In this document: positions 24,737-39,031 of the stretch, piece by piece | Layout: each line of letters starts with the position of its first letter | Position numbering within the stretch: the first letter of the stretch is position 1 | From: Rhynchosporium graminicola | Taxonomy: Eukaryota; Ascomycota; Leotiomycetes; Helotiales; Ploettnerulaceae | Length of the DNA: 64,000 nucleotides | Assembly: GCA_900074885.1 (NCBI GenBank) | Contig: FJUW01000072.1 | Location: forward strand, 1-64,000 | Direction: 5' to 3' | Notes under the pieces: generated by a model | The model's database searches: none | What the model saw: the letters and a program-made list of their open reading frames with translations, nothing else | What the model was told of the DNA's origin: nothing | Made by a program: the position numbers and the translations under genes

Positions 24737-27700
24737 CTATCCCCCTTCTGGCTTAGCGCGTCCCGCGCTTCTAGCTTAGATATCTGATTAAGAAACGTCG
24801 ACCTTCTATAATAACTATCTTCTTCTTTTATTATACTACTTACTTATTACGAATATTTTAAAGAGAACTAATAAAACCTCCTATCTCTTATCCTTCGTTA
24901 TAGTTTCAAAATACTATCTTGTTCTCGCTATGATAAAGATCCTCGTCAGGTGTATATTATTTCCTCTGACTCTAATTATTATACCGAATATATTCGCGCT
25001 AATAGAAATACGAAATATAATATATAGGGTCCTTTAAAGAGTGAATAGCGCAAGTTAGAGAGAACCGAGGCCGATCTTACTTAGGCCTATAAGGAGGCCT
25101 AATAGGATTAGTAAAAGCTAATTAAACGTCTAGCTTTCTAATAAGCTAAGATCCTTCGGATTAATAAATAAAGAGAATTCTTTTATATAAAAGTAGCTGA
25201 GATATTATATCGTAATCTTCGTTCTCTAGATAAGTTAGAAGCTATTGAAGAAAAAGAACGTATAGCGAAGAAGTAAGAGAAGCTCGCGTCCTTACCTAAT
25301 ATCGAGGCCTTAGATCCTGCTCTCGTAGAGCAGCTAAACTATTTCGATCCTTCTGATCCTATATAGATCGCTTTAGGTTTCGGTGATAATTCTTCCTAAG
25401 AGTCGCTTAGGTTTTTAACCGGAACTATCGAAGTAAATCCGGATAGTTCAGGTTTCGTATAAGTTCCTATAAGTTTTCCTTATCTCTATACTCTTTCTAT
25501 TTTACTAAATATTCCTATTAACTACGTATCGTAGTCTAAGTATCTAGTAATTTCTCTATATTATATATATCTAGTTCGTTCTCAGGTTAGAGTTCTTTAT
25601 CTATCGCTAGAGGTATATCTCTATTAGTAGGTTCTAGTAGTGATACTTAGAACACGAGGTATAGTCGAGATCCCTATAGTAGCTATAGTCTGAAATTTAT
25701 AAGTCCTACTTCTTCTAGTATTTCGAATAGTTCGAGTTTCTTGAAATCCAGTTTCGTACTTAGTTGTTTTATTTTGATATATTTTCGTAGTAAGTATACT
25801 TTATCTCCCCTCTTAAGCGGAGGTCTTATACTACGCTTCTAGTTACTATACTTCGTAGTTCTCGCGTTCGAGAAGTCGATATCTTTAGATATTTGTTATT
25901 ATAAGTCCCGTATCTTATATACTAGGACTATAGATTCTTACGCGCTAATAAGGTCCTTTCTTAGTTATCGATATGCTTCGGGTTCGAAGCTATAGTTAGT
26001 AAAGAACAGGGAAACCGAGGTAGTTTCGTTCTTAGCGCTATTATATATAAACTAAGTAAGAGGAAGCAGTTCGACTCAATTGCTCTATTCCCTATTAATA
26101 TAGCTATATAAGTACTATTTTATTAATTGATTTAGTCGTTCCGTTTATCTATCTATCTATAAGTAGAATATAGTTAATATTTTATAGTTAAGCCTAAGTT
26201 AGTTTATAAGTAATATCTAAAACTTAGAGGTAAATAACTTATCTCGATCTGAGATAATCTCGTTAGGTAGCCCGTGTTAGCTTACTACTATTTTAAGGAA
26301 TATATACGTAAGTTCCTTAGTATTACTTCCTTCCTTGTACGGCACGAAGTATCTATATTTAGTAAGTCGATCCGTGATAACCTAGATAGTATTAAATACT
26401 ATATTAGTTATTAGTTCTTTTAATAGTAGTAGTTTAATAACGAAATTAAACGCAATCGACTCCTATACTCTAGTAGATATTACTAGTGATTTAAGAAGAC
26501 TATATAGTACGTATCTACTTAAATTGCTTTTTATATATATATCGTATTCTCTAATAACGTTTTCTATTTACTTTCTTATACCTAGAAAGTAATAGTCCCT
26601 AGCTATTCGTTCGAAGGTTCTTATAATCCCTTAGTAACTATATACAAGCAATAAGTATTACTCTATTACGAATATCCGTCTTAGTTTACTTAGGATATAT
26701 ATAAGTCTTTTAAACCTAAGGAGGCTATCTTTATCTATTATGAAGTCGTTCGTAGATTTACTAGTAACTCGCTATACGTATTTATCTATTATATATACGT
26801 TTTTGATTTAGTTTATAAGGTATTCGTCTTCTAATATTACGACTATTACTAGGAGTTCGTAGTTATATTCTATTCCTTCCTTTCCCTCTTTAAGAATAGC
26901 TTAGGGCCTCTCCGTAGGTTTTCCCGAGTAGTCTTATTATCTACTAAGAGCGTCGGCTCTTATATTTTCGCTATCTTTTCTATAAGTAATATTAAACTTC
27001 AGGGTCGAGAGTTCCTCTAACTACTTAACTTATCTTCTATTTAATATTTTCGTTAATATAAATAATATTAGATTCTTATAGTTAGTCTAAATCTAAATAA
27101 CGTACTTTACTCCTTCTAAATAGTATCGCTACTACTTATAGGCGGCTACTATAGTAAGTAGTTCCTTATCGTATATATCGTAGTTAAGCTCTACAGGTGA
27201 AAACGTCCGCAAGTAATACGCGATAAGATATAGTTATTTATTATACTTCTAGCTTAAGTATACCTCTAGTGCGAAATCCGAAGCGTCAGTTTCTATTACT
27301 ATCTCGAGGTTTAGATCGTAAGTAGCTAAGATAAGTACGTTAGTAAAGTGTTCTTTTAGTATCCGGAATACTTCTTCTGCTACGGTTATCTAAATAAAGT
27401 CCTAGTCCTTCTTAGTAAGATCCGTAAGTACTTTAGCTATTATAAAGTAATTCTTAATAAATCTTCTATAGAAATTCGTAAATCCGAGGAAGGACTATAC
27501 TTCCTTTACGCTACCTAGTATTAGCTATATAAGTACTACCTTAACCTTAATCGGGTCTATTCGGACTCTATATCGTCTGACGATAAATCTTAAGAAGTGG
27601 ATTTCTTTCTAGTGAAATTCGTATTTCTCTAGTTTAAGAAGTAGCTTAGCGCTCTTAAGTTTCTTAAGTACCTTATATATATATTAAATATACTCGGTTT

Positions 27701-30664
27701 TTATCTTAGAGTAGATAAGTATATTATCTAAGTAAGCGACTACGAAAACGTCGAGGTATTTATATAATTAGTTATTAATTATCCGTTAGTACGACGCAGG
27801 TGCGTTCATAAGCCCGAACAGCATAACTTAGTATTTATATAAGCTATAGCGTATTCTGAACGCTATCTTCTATTCTTCGCTAGGTTTTATCTATATAAGG
27901 TTATATACTCCTCTTATATCTAGTATCGTGAATATAGTAGCTCCTTATAGTCGATCGTATAGCTTATTTATCAGAGGTAATAAGTACTAATCCTTAATTA
28001 TAATACTATTAATATTATAGTAGTCGATATATAAGCGGAGTTTCCTATCTTTCTTCGGAACGAAGAGTATCAGACTTACAGCTAAGGAAGTAGATAGTCG
28101 TATAAAACCTTTCGCTAGATTATTATCTATATATTCCTTTAGGGTTTTCAACTCTACTACGGATTATTAGTATATTAGTCCGAAGCTAGGCGTCTTTCCT
28201 AGTTCTAGGGGTATCTCGTGATCCTATAGTTAGTACTATAGAAGGGCCTCGTTCTTAGGAGCTTCCCGGAAAAGTTGCTTATAATCCTTATACGCTACTA
28301 GTATTCGCTTTAGTATAGAGGCCTAGGTTTAGTTCTCGTTAGTCGAGAGAGCTATATATAACTCGTCTCGCTTCGGGTCGTTATCTGCCTATTTAAGTGC
28401 CCTGCGGTTACTCCTATACTAATAATAGTTTATTATAATTCGCTCCTTCTACTAATTAATAATAAGGTTATAGAGTTTTAACTATAGTATACCGAGTACT
28501 AACTTATAAGCGCTTAAGTTAATAATATTAAACTTAATATCTTTAGTATATCCTTTTAGTATTTTTATATTTAACTAATTAGTTTAGAGAATTATATATC
28601 TATCCTTATTTCCGATAGTATCCTTATCTAACGCGAATAGATAATATAAGAGTTCCTTCTTAACTAGTCTGAACCTATAGTTTACTACTATCTTATAATC
28701 TATGAAATTACCTATAGCTCTAGAGTCTACTATAGCTCTAAGCGCTTATCCTCTGAAATAGACTATTAGGAATAGTTATTATCCCTTTCTTATTATATAA
28801 AGTTCTTTATTGTATAAGTTCCTAAGCTCTTTATAGTTACTTATTAATAGCTTTTTATCGCCGAGACCTCCTAGTTTTTTAATATCTCTAGTACTTCTAG
28901 GGCTATATAATAGATATTATTATTATCTTCCGTAGGCTAGAATACTAGTATCTATTTCTAGGGCTAAAAGTCGGCGTTCTCCTTTCTATCGTAATAGATA
29001 TTATATGAGTTAATCTAGTAGGACGACTATATAAGTGCGGCGTATCGCGGGTAATCAATCTGTAATACGTCGTTCTTCTTTTCGATCTTTCGGAGTTTGT
29101 CTTTTGCTTATTCTCGTAATCCTCTATAAACCGCTAGTCTTATTTATATAGTTAGTATATAATCTATATTTTCTCTAATAGTATCCTAGTATTACTAATT
29201 ACGTCGAACCCCTTATTCGGTTTCGCTTAGTATATTCTTATGTTCTTAGAGTATATAATAGATTCGTATTAATAGGTCCAAGTATACCTCCGCTAAGTCC
29301 TTCTAATATTAGATAGCTTCTAACCTTATATCGTCACGGGGTAGCGATTTCTCGATAACTTCTATTATACTATTTTCGAAGATTTCCTCTGCTTCGGCGT
29401 GAGCTATCCTAATACTCTTCTTACTTATAGCGATAAGAAGTCGTATATATTCTTTAAAAGTGATATCTGATCCGTCAGAGCTATATTCGGAAGGTATATT
29501 AGAACTAGGTCCTGAGTTCTCGACGTCGAGTCGATTTATAGCCTCGCGGAGTTCCTTCTTATCGTCTAAGTTAATATTAATATAGTTATTATCTAATTCT
29601 AGTCCCTCTTAGATATAGCTAGTATATAATATTATTAGTTCGTTATAACCCCCTTTCCCTTAGATAGTAGCGTTAAGTTCTCGTCGTAGTAGATAACCCT
29701 AGGATCGTTTTCCTCCGCCTTAACTACTCTTATAGTTCCTTACGAAGTATTCTAGTTTTCTATAATTAAAATAAGTGCGATCTTATATATATTTTATTCG
29801 CTACTATAGCGATAATTCTTTCCTATGCGTAGCGTCGAGTTCTATAGGGTCTCTATAGTCTCGTTTATTATAATTAGAGTAGTTAACCTTACCCCTGAAT
29901 CCTCTTTCGCTTATTCGCTTATAGTTAGGGTCGAACTTTTCTTTCTTCTTTATATTATATTTATACTAGTTATTATCGATTTTGCACGTAGCCTTAATAA
30001 GTTAGCTGAGGGTAGTAACCCTAGCTTTATAGCGTATGAGCTCGTCTTTAACGAAGTCCTTAAGACCTTTTCGATATGCGTATATAAGTACTTCGTTACT
30101 CTATTCGGTACGAGTAGAGTAGCGCTGAAAGTCCCTAGTGTAAGTAGTTACTAACCCCTTCTATCGTAGAGCTTCGATAGCTCTTTCTGCCTCCTTCTGT
30201 TCGTTTATAACTCTAAAATTAGCTTTTAATTCTTTAAGGAATCCGTCTTATATAGTAAATATATCGATAGTAGTTTACTCGGCTTTATTAGTATTAATAA
30301 CTTCTTCTTTATTACTATAGATAAGGTAGTCCTCGAGAAACCCTTTAATCTAATTTAAAGCTTTACCTTCGAGTAGGGTAACTGCCTAAAGGACTATCTC
30401 GGTATCGGACCGAAAACGGTCGCTATTGAATTTGATATAGAGTCGGAGTTAGAGTATGAATCCTTGAAGCTTATTACGTTCTCTTATAAAGGCTTTAATG
30501 TTTTTATATCGAATGTTCTTATTAATCTCTCTAACTAGAGTAATAGGTATATCGATCCTTTTGGATATTAATAATAAAGTAGATACTCCCTGAGAGCTTC
30601 CTGAGACAGATATATCTTACTTGATCTGACGTATACGCTAGTACCTATTAGTAGGTGCTTAAAG

Positions 30665-31036
30665 TATAACGTATAGTAGGGCGTAGTATTCGTCTTAGAG
30701 TGCGAAAGAAGTTAATTAGATAAGCAGGGACGCTATTACTAGATTAAGTCTATTAATCTTTATAAGTTACTAAGTATAAGTAAGATATTATATTTAAGTT
30801 AAGTACGAAGCTTCTATTTAGTAAGCAGACGTGCTAGTATATATAGAACCTTCGTTCTGTCGAATCATCTGAATTATCTGAATTATTATCCAGTTCAGGA
30901 ACTGTAAGCTAATTCAGCATGTGACCTTTATCACGTGACCTATAGCTTCTCTGTGCAGTACAGAGCCAGCCACGTAGGTTAGTCTGCCTGCCGAGCCTCA
31001 GGGCTATGTCACCTGTTGCAGCCAAGGGTTGTAACA
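30665..31036 (-). repeat. Element B LTR, right (5' LTR), 372 bp
   Basis: Same length as the left LTR. It ends GGTTGTAACA and keeps CA/TG-rich stretches (for example GTGCAGTACAGAGCCAGCCA) that read TA in the left LTR. The pair therefore records RIP-type transitions directly. Confidence 0.9.
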
Positions 31037-32445
31037 TATAGACTAATTACTTATATCTTATAATATCTATTTAGAAAGATATAACTCTTTCTATTTTCAT
31101 ACCTTTTAGTAATTTAGATATACTTTTTATTTTATAAGTCTTATTATTAATATAGCGGAGACTAAGACTATTCGTTAAGTCTTTATTAATTATAGTATAA
31201 TACTAGTAGCTTTCATCGATAAGAGTAAATATTCCGAAAGTGTTTTAAAAGACTATATTTATATATTCGAGATTTCTATTTATAACTTTCTTAAATTTAC
31301 TCTATCCTTTTACTAATACTCTTTCCTCTCTTATCTTCTGATTTCGAGCGAGAGCTAGTCTTTTCCTAACTCTCTTTCGTCAGAATCCCTATAGTTCTTA
31401 TTATCCTCTAATAGTAGGCCTGACTCGATAGAGCTAATAATCGTAAGCTTTACTACTACGCTATAGATATAGTTATAGATATAATATCCGGCTATTCTAT
31501 ATTAGTAAAATAGTCCTTTCTTATAGCGATATTCTCTTTCCGCTTTATTAACTTATTTAGCTTTCTACTTACTTCCTATATTCTTACGATATCTTTTATT
31601 ATCTGAGTAGCTTCTTTTAATAAACGTTAAAGCTATTATAGTATTCCTATTAGTATCTACTCTAGGTATTAAGAAAGAGCCTACTATACGCAGGCTAACT
31701 ATTACGTTTAATCCGGAGTCCTTATTCCTCTCTCTTTACTTTTTATTAGCTAATTTAAATTAGTTTATCTTCTTAAAGTTAGTAATAATATATTCTATCT
31801 CCCCCGAGAACTAGTAGTAGTCTACTATCTTAACTATAGAAGCTATATATATTCGGATAAAGTTTAAGAAGATATTCTTTAAATAACTAATTTTTATATT
31901 ATCCTCTTAGCTTTCCCTACTTATATTAAGTAGAAGTCCGTCGAATTCTAGCTAATATTTATACTAAAGTTATCCTATAGAATACATAAGATTCGATAGT
32001 TATTCTAGCGTTTTAGCTTATTTATTACTATCTGCGAAAACCTCCTCGAGTCGCGCGAAGAAATACTCGAGAGCTTTTCCTTTTATCGTATCTCTCTTCT
32101 CCTAAAAATACCGTATTCGAATGCGTTCTCGAGAGGGAAGAGTATTATAAATAGTATCTTAATAATAATTAGCAGATAGTATTAGTTTTAATATAAAGCG
32201 AACCTAGTAAGAGCTTCTAATCCTAAGCAGATAGTCCCGGAAGATATCCGCTTTACTATCCTAGGATAGCGGCTTCTAACTTATAAAAGCTAACTCTTCT
32301 TTATCAGGGTTCGAGCGAAGTATTCATATAATTAACTCGATTAAAGCTTTTATTAGTAAATTAGTTATATATCCTTATTACTATCGTTCGGGCTCTTATT
32401 AGCTCTATCGCTAACGTCTTTCCGCTTCTTATTAAGCGGACTGCG
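31037..32445 (-). mobile_element. Gypsy element C, gag-side fragment
   Basis: This continues element C upstream of 24,364. Near 32,300-32,440 the minus strand reads an ordered, Gln/Glu-rich, coiled-coil-like gag sequence in which most Gln codons have become TAG/TAA. The frame continues without a shift across the CTGCG target duplication into 39,037 onward, so element A is inserted in this gag. The last five bases (32441-32445, CTGCG) are the target duplication of element A. Confidence 0.7.
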
Positions 32446-32688
32446 TGTAACGCTTGCTCTAGAAAGGTCTCACTCACTATCTAATAGGTAAGACCTCATA
32501 TTATATAGAATATGAAGTAGTAAGAATCAACTTAGAATCTATAACTAAGGAGTGAAGAAGTAGAGAGAGAAGGGAAGTATATATATGAAAAGGGGCCCCT
32601 AAACTCTACTCGTGTAATCTCGCTTAGTAGTAAGTGTTTCCACTAATAGAGGGAAACCTCTAAACCTCTAATCTAACTAGTCGTTATA
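32446..32688 (-). repeat. Element A LTR, left (3' LTR), 243 bp
   Basis: Begins TGTAACGCTTGCTC after the target-site copy CTGCG and ends TCGTTATA before the PPT. Confidence 0.92.
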
Positions 32689-35600
32689 CTACCCCCCCCT
32701 CTGAAAAAAGCTCGCCCTCGAGCGTTAGTCTATCTTCTTATTACTATTAAGATAGTCGTAATTATTAATTCTATCGTAGAAAGTATTTAGCTAATCAGGG
32801 AGCTTAGCAGGAGGACCTACTTACGTCGAGTTATCGAGGTAGAACTACTGAATCTTTATAGGAGCGTACTTAATATCTGAAGCATTATACTACGTGAGAT
32901 CGACATCTTGATTTAACTAGGAGACGCGGTATAAGAAGTTACTACGCTACTTATAGTAAGCTAGTGCGTCCTCTATTTCCTATTCGTCGTTACTAGTGAT
33001 ATTAATAAGTAGTAGTAGCAGTAAGGTTTATCCTAGTAAAGGATTGTTTAGATAGTTTCGTAGTTTAGCAGCAGGGAAGACGTTATATACCTTTATACTA
33101 GTAGGGAGCTCTAAACGGTAAGAGCTTCTAACTTTTTTAATTATATAGAAGGGTCTATTAGTCGGGAAGTCGAGTTTTTTACTAAGTCGAGTACTTATAA
33201 AGTAGCGTATATCTAGCTAAATAAGGTCGTCTATAGTAAAGTCGACTTTACGTCGTAAGCGATTATAAGATCGGGATATCTTAGCTTATACGCGTAGGAG
33301 GCTTAATTAGGCGGTAGTCTAGGCGTTACGCAGATAATTAGCGTAATCTAGAGCTTACTAAGTATTTAATTTATTAGTAGGTATAATAGAGTCGGGTAAG
33401 TCTTTCTAATTCTAATTAACGCGGGGTATATATCTATAAACGACTTTAAAGGGTAAGAGACCTCTAAGGGAGTCGTAAGGGAGGGTTATCTAGGCGTAGT
33501 TTATAATAGGTAAGAATTCCGACTAGTTATCTTAATAGTAAGAGATAAAAGGTCGTAATCTACGTTAGAGATATTAGTTATAGATCTCTGTTTAGCTATC
33601 TATTTATAAGTAGTCTACTGCAGAAAGTTATCTTTTAGTGCCGAGAATCGTAATAATTATAATCTAAAAGCGAGAAACGAATTAAGGTCCTCTATTAGAG
33701 GTAATTATTAGTAGAGCTCCGAAATAGTAGTAGATATAGTATAAGTAGAGCTTTATAAGGTTATGCGCGTCAGAGGTCTTATAATATAGAATACTAATTA
33801 CTTATTTACTAAAACGATCTATAAATACGAGAATATTATTATAACTATGTTTATCGCGATTAAAGCTATAGTAATCGATTATAATATGCTCCTATAGGCG
33901 TGATAGTACTAGCAAGGGCTATAGGAGTCCGGGCTTCTTATCTCGTAGCACTTGAATTCGTTAGTAAGTATAGTAGTTATAATAGTACTAGTTAATAGTT
34001 AAAGCGATTCCGTACTAGTAGTACTATAATAATAGGAGTTATAAAGTTTTCTTTGCACTTAGATAAGCGGTCTCTAATCGGTCGTATACTTCGCGTATAA
34101 GTAGCGTGCGAAGGTATAAAACGTCGAGTACGATTAATCTTCTTTCGTAGAATAGAAGATCTTTTTCTATAGTTAGTTTTCTAGGAGTAGCAGAGAGAGC
34201 TTATTTTCGCAGTGCTTAGAGTAATAGTATAGTACGATTAGTATCGAGTACTTACTATATTATAGAGAAAACTAGCGATAAGTCGGCGACTTCTAAGGCG
34301 TTAATGAGTTCAAAGCTATCCGTAGAGTCGGAACTATTCCGGAGGTTACTCGTAAGTAGTACTAGATCGATTTAGTCTTCGCGTAGTAGTTATTATAAAT
34401 ATTAAGCTCTCTTAGCGTTATTTTAATTATCTAATTTATCTGTTCTGCGAGAGAGAGCGTTAGCGAGTAGATTATACTTCCTAAGTCGATAGGTAATTAT
34501 AAAGTTATAATCTGCGAGTAGCTCTGCCTATCGTACTTATTATACGTTTAATTACTTAGAGGTTATAAAGTACTTAAGAGCTTTATAGTTAGTAATAACG
34601 CGGATCTAATATAATACGCCTACGAGTTCAGATCTCTAGTTACTAAAAGATCATATAATTACGAATATTTCCTTATCGTAGATAGCGTAATTAAGCTCGG
34701 CTAGTAGTATAATCTTAGAGAAGTAAGCTACTAGGAACTAGTCTTTATCGTGCTATTACGATAATATACCTGCTATTACTCTGTTACTAGCGTCTATTTC
34801 GATTATATAGGGTAGATCTTACTAATAGTAGTAGAGGAGTAGTACCGAAGTGAGAGTATACTTTAAGTAATTAAAGGTATCTTTACACTCTCTAGCGAAC
34901 TGAAATAATATATTATTTTTAGTGAATTATATAAGAGGTTTCGCGATTATTCTGTAGTCTTTAATAAATCGCTAGTAGAAGTTATAAAAACCTAAGAATA
35001 ATTATACTCTCTTAACTATAGTTAGGTAGTTCTAAGATCGTACGATATCAGCTTTTTCAGGGTCTATTTCGATTCTAGAAGTAGAGATAATAAATCCAAG
35101 GTATTTAGTGCGAGTAATATTAAATTCACACTTCTTAAGGTCGGCTTATAATCTAGCGTCTTGTAATCGTTGTAGTACCTTATATACGTATAATTAATAC
35201 TATAGTAAGTCGTTAGAGTAGATCAGAATATCGTCTAAATATATTATATAGAAGTCGTTCAGATAGTCGAATAAGATATTATTTATATACTGCTAGTATA
35301 TCGCAGGGCTATTAGTTAGACCGAATAGTAGCACCTTATATTTATACGCTCTATAGCAGGTCCGGAAGGTCGTATACTCTTTAGAGGCTAGATCTATTCG
35401 AATTCGGTAGAAAGCTTAGCGAATATCTAGTTTAGTGAAGATCTTAGTAGTAGAGATTCTAGCTAGCGTTTCGTCGATTAATAGCAGTAGGTATTAATCC
35501 TTTCTCGTAAGGTTATTAAGTATACGAAAGTCTATATAGAACTATAGACTTCTATTAGCTTTCTTAACGAAAAGAATAAGTATAGCGTATAGTACTTAAG

Positions 35601-38600
35601 AAGGTTTAATAAAACCTTTAGCTAAGTTATTAGTAATATACGCCTTTACTACTTTAAGTTCCTTAGCTGATATCTTATATAAGAGGGAGTATTTAAAGCT
35701 CTTTTCAGCCCTTTCCTTAAGCTTAATTCGGTGATCGTATAAATAATAAGGAGGGAGAACGTCGCTAGCTTCCTTAGAAAAGATATATACCTACTAGCTA
35801 TACTCGTGAGGAATCCGTAGTTCTGAATCTAATTCGCTTAAGCTAGTAGTAAATTACTAAGCGGTTTTGTAGCGTTCCGTAAGGTTAATAGTTAAAGATA
35901 CGATAGTAGTATTACGTTACTAATCTACGATTCGATTATTAAGAAGCTTATCTATCTCGTAGAGAGTAGTAGAGAAGATCTTATTGTTAGAAGACTTCTA
36001 GCGTTTATATAAGAGATAGAAAGCTAGGCCGCTGATTATATAGATCTCTAGTATAAAAGGCTCTTAGAGAGATCTAAGCGCACGATAAGGTAGTCTTTAT
36101 TAGTATTAGCGCTTCTGAAATAACGCAGTAGCTATATTTATACCTAGAGTAGCTTCTATTGACTCGCGAGATAGTATTCTTAGTAACTATTAATCTATAG
36201 TATAAATTGTATAAGCGTAATCTTATACGTAGGTCTTTAACGTAAAGACTTTCAGTTAGGGTTAAAGTAGAGATTCACGCGAGATATAAGTAATAATGTT
36301 ACTAAATCGTATATACTTCGGACGTATATTAGTAGCTCTAGCGTATAAAGGCTTCTCTTTACTACTCTCTTCTTATTCTTCAGATAATAAAGACTTAGGC
36401 TTAGCGTATCTACAGGAAGTGATAGAAACGCTAAGGAAACAGTTCTCTCTGAGCAGTAATAATAGAGGAGGGTTCGTTACCTATAGTATACTCTCTAGGG
36501 GAGAGTTTTAGATATTCTTATATCTATAAGTCTCCTTAGAAGTGCGTTTCCGAGCGTTTAGTAGTAGTCATTCAATAATAGATATAGAGTTAGTAACTAC
36601 TTAAATATTAATAAGAGAGCTAGCTGCGTTTCGCTATATCTCGTACGCTTCCCAGAACTAATCAAGGCGTCTATCTCGTTCGTTAGCGTTATATTAATAG
36701 CGCTAGTAGGTATAGTATTTACGTAAGTCCTTGATTTCGTTCGGAGAGTTATAAACGTTACTAGGAGGAGTATATAATAGCTAAATAATCTGTCGTTTAG
36801 AGGTATCTAAGAGTACTTAATATTCCGAAAGCTAAGTCCTTCCGAGTATAATACTATAGTTTCCGAGAGTAGTAATAAGAAAGAGGGTAAATACCTGAAC
36901 GCGGCGATCTACTATTAAGTTAAGTGTTATATAGTAACTGATTATACTACTATTAACGCTATTAAAACCTTTAATAAGGATTACGTTTAGTAGAAAGTAA
37001 ATTAAAGGTTTTAGAAAGAAAGAAAGAGATTTAAGAAAAGAATAATTAATAAAATAGTATCTATTAGCTCCAGAATTAAGAAGTGCGAGTATCTTATACG
37101 AAAGTCTATTCTTAGTAAGAGTAGTACGCGTAGTAAACGATTAACTACTAAGAAGCTTCGTAAGGTTAAGATATCGTATATCTCGTATACTACTTAGGAA
37201 GGAGTCTTTCCCTAAGTGTAGTCTTTTACTAGCGGAGGTTTAATATACTCCTGAGCGTTACTATATATATCTTTATGGTTATTATCTTCTGACTCGCTAT
37301 TAATATCGTTATTAGTATTAATCGCGTTAATACGATACAGAGTATTAGGTCGAGCTAACGATAAGCGTAAGTATAAGGTAAGCGTGAAGTAACGAGGAGT
37401 ATTCGCTAGCGATAGAGCTCGCGGAGTATCGCTTCGCACTTGCTATAATATACGACTCGTAGAGGTTTAATTACCGGTCGTACTAGTATTCTCGGGAGTA
37501 GGAAAGCCTAGTTACGGATAAGAAGAAGAGTTAGTAATACAGCACTAGGAGGAGGTATTAATAGGGCGTTCCCGAGTCGCGCTAGCCTTAGCCGAAGACT
37601 CGGAATAGTAGGTCTTTTCGATAAATTAGCCTTAATCTTCAGCTTATATAGCCTTAACTTATTCTTCTAGTATTCTTAACGTTCGGTACTATTAGAAGAG
37701 CTGTTTCCGAAGCCTTACAGGTAGCTTCTCCTATAAGTCCATTTTTAGAGTCGATTAATTATTTATACTAGCTTTACGAGCTAGTATACGAAACTCGTAG
37801 TAGAACGTCCAGAAGGTCTGCTTATAATCTATCCTTAGCGCTAAGTAGCTAGCTCTTACGGTTTATTAGTCATATGGATTCGATAAGAAGAAGACGAGTT
37901 AAATAATTATATCAAGTGAATTAATTATATTACCTTCCTTATTATATTCCGGTTCTAAGAATAAGAGTTCTAGGTAGGTTCTAGCTATTCCTTCTGTTTA
38001 ATTAAATAACTAATCTTTATAGTAATCTTCGTTAAGAAAGTAGCTAGAGTAGCGCCGGAGAGCGTTACGTATCTATACTTCCCAGAGCTTTAGAGAGTAG
38101 TCGATTCTATTAGAGAGTCTATTTGGAAGGTTCGGAATCTTCTTAATACGAGTAGCGTAAGATATAGAAGAAATTCCACTTGTAGAGCGTTGTCTATAAG
38201 AGTTTTCTTCAATTGATAGTAGAGGAGTTAGCGAATAAGGATCGTCGAAAGATATAGATTTAGCAGTGCGAGTAGCTATCGTTTAGCGTACCTCACGTAA
38301 TTTAATCTATAATTATTATAATTAATCTGCTATATCCTTCTTTAATTATATTTCCTCTGCGAGCTTTCTTTCTGCCTCTTATAGCTAGTAAGCACGATCT
38401 TCCCATGAGTTACTTATAGTTACTATTACTATAGGGGTATTATCAGGGAGGTTTAGTAACTCAGTGAGTTCGTTAATTATAATAGGAGTTAGAGAGCTTA
38501 ACTCGGATAAGGCGTTATCGCGAGCACTCTCTATTATAGAGAGGGGTGGATTACAGCGAGTATTACGAGTCGCCGAAGAATAAGTAGAAGTAGAGGGAGT

Positions 38601-38788
38601 TAGAGAACTGATTATCGATTTATCGGACTTAAGTTGCTTCGGTTTAGATGCTATTCTTCAAGTTTATACTTAGTATAAGCCTTCTCTGTATAGCGTAGTC
38701 TCCTGCGTTTAGTAGCTCTAGGCATAGAGGTATAGTACAAGTAGATATTTATTATCTTCCTAGATATAAGTAAAAGAGTTATAGATAA

Positions 38789-39031
38789 TATAACGCTTAC
38801 TCTAGAAAGGTCTTACTTACTACCTAATAGGTAAGACCTCATATTATATAGAATATGAAGTAGTAAGAATTAACTTAGAATCTATAACTAAGGAGTGAAG
38901 AAGTAGAGAGAGAAGGGAAGTATATATATGAAAAGGGGCCCCTAAACTCTACTCGTATAATCTCGCTTAGCAGTAAGTATTTCCACTAATAGGGGGAAAC
39001 CTCCAAACCTCTAATCTGACTAGTCGTCACA
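38789..39031 (-). repeat. Element A LTR, right (5' LTR), 243 bp
   Basis: Begins TATAACGCTTACTC and ends TCGTCACA, followed by the target-site copy CTGCG (39032-39036). The terminal CA is preserved here but is TA in the left copy. Confidence 0.92.

Larger units (their letters stand above)
24365..31036 (-). mobile_element. Gypsy element B, complete but RIP-inactivated (6,672 bp)
   Basis: Bounded by two 372-bp LTRs (24365-24736 and 30665-31036) of exactly equal length. The left LTR is followed by CTATCCCCCTTCTGGC, which on the minus strand is a polypurine tract, so the element reads right to left. The RT active-site motif YLDNILIYS (normally YLDD) is readable on the minus strand at 27708-27734. 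All long frames are destroyed by TAG/TAA. The flanks TATAA (24360-24364) and TATAG (31037-31041) are a probable 5-bp target duplication with one change. Confidence 0.85.
32446..39031 (-). mobile_element. Gypsy element A, complete but RIP-inactivated (6,586 bp)
   Basis: Two 243-bp LTRs (32446-32688 and 38789-39031) flanked by a perfect 5-bp target duplication CTGCG (32441-32445 and 39032-39036). The polypurine tract CAGAGGGGGGGGTAG (minus strand) abuts the left LTR, so transcription ran right to left. The RT motif YLDDILIYS is readable on the minus strand at 35215-35241. The expected order is gag about 38.7-36.8 kb, protease/RT/RNase H about 36.5-34.3 kb, integrase about 34.2-32.8 kb; only RT was identified directly. 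Stops are frequent throughout. A 75-codon minus-strand frame at 37212-37439 is a surviving piece of the N-terminal half. The 3' fragment at 2341-3494 is the same family. Confidence 0.9.

Noticed and set aside
29825..30154. 109-codon + strand frame inside element B
   Set aside because: It is opposite to the element's coding strand and has no recognisable domain. Best explained as antisense of decayed pol/gag.
36296..36511. 71-codon + strand frame inside element A
   Set aside because: Antisense to the Gypsy coding direction, with no independent support.
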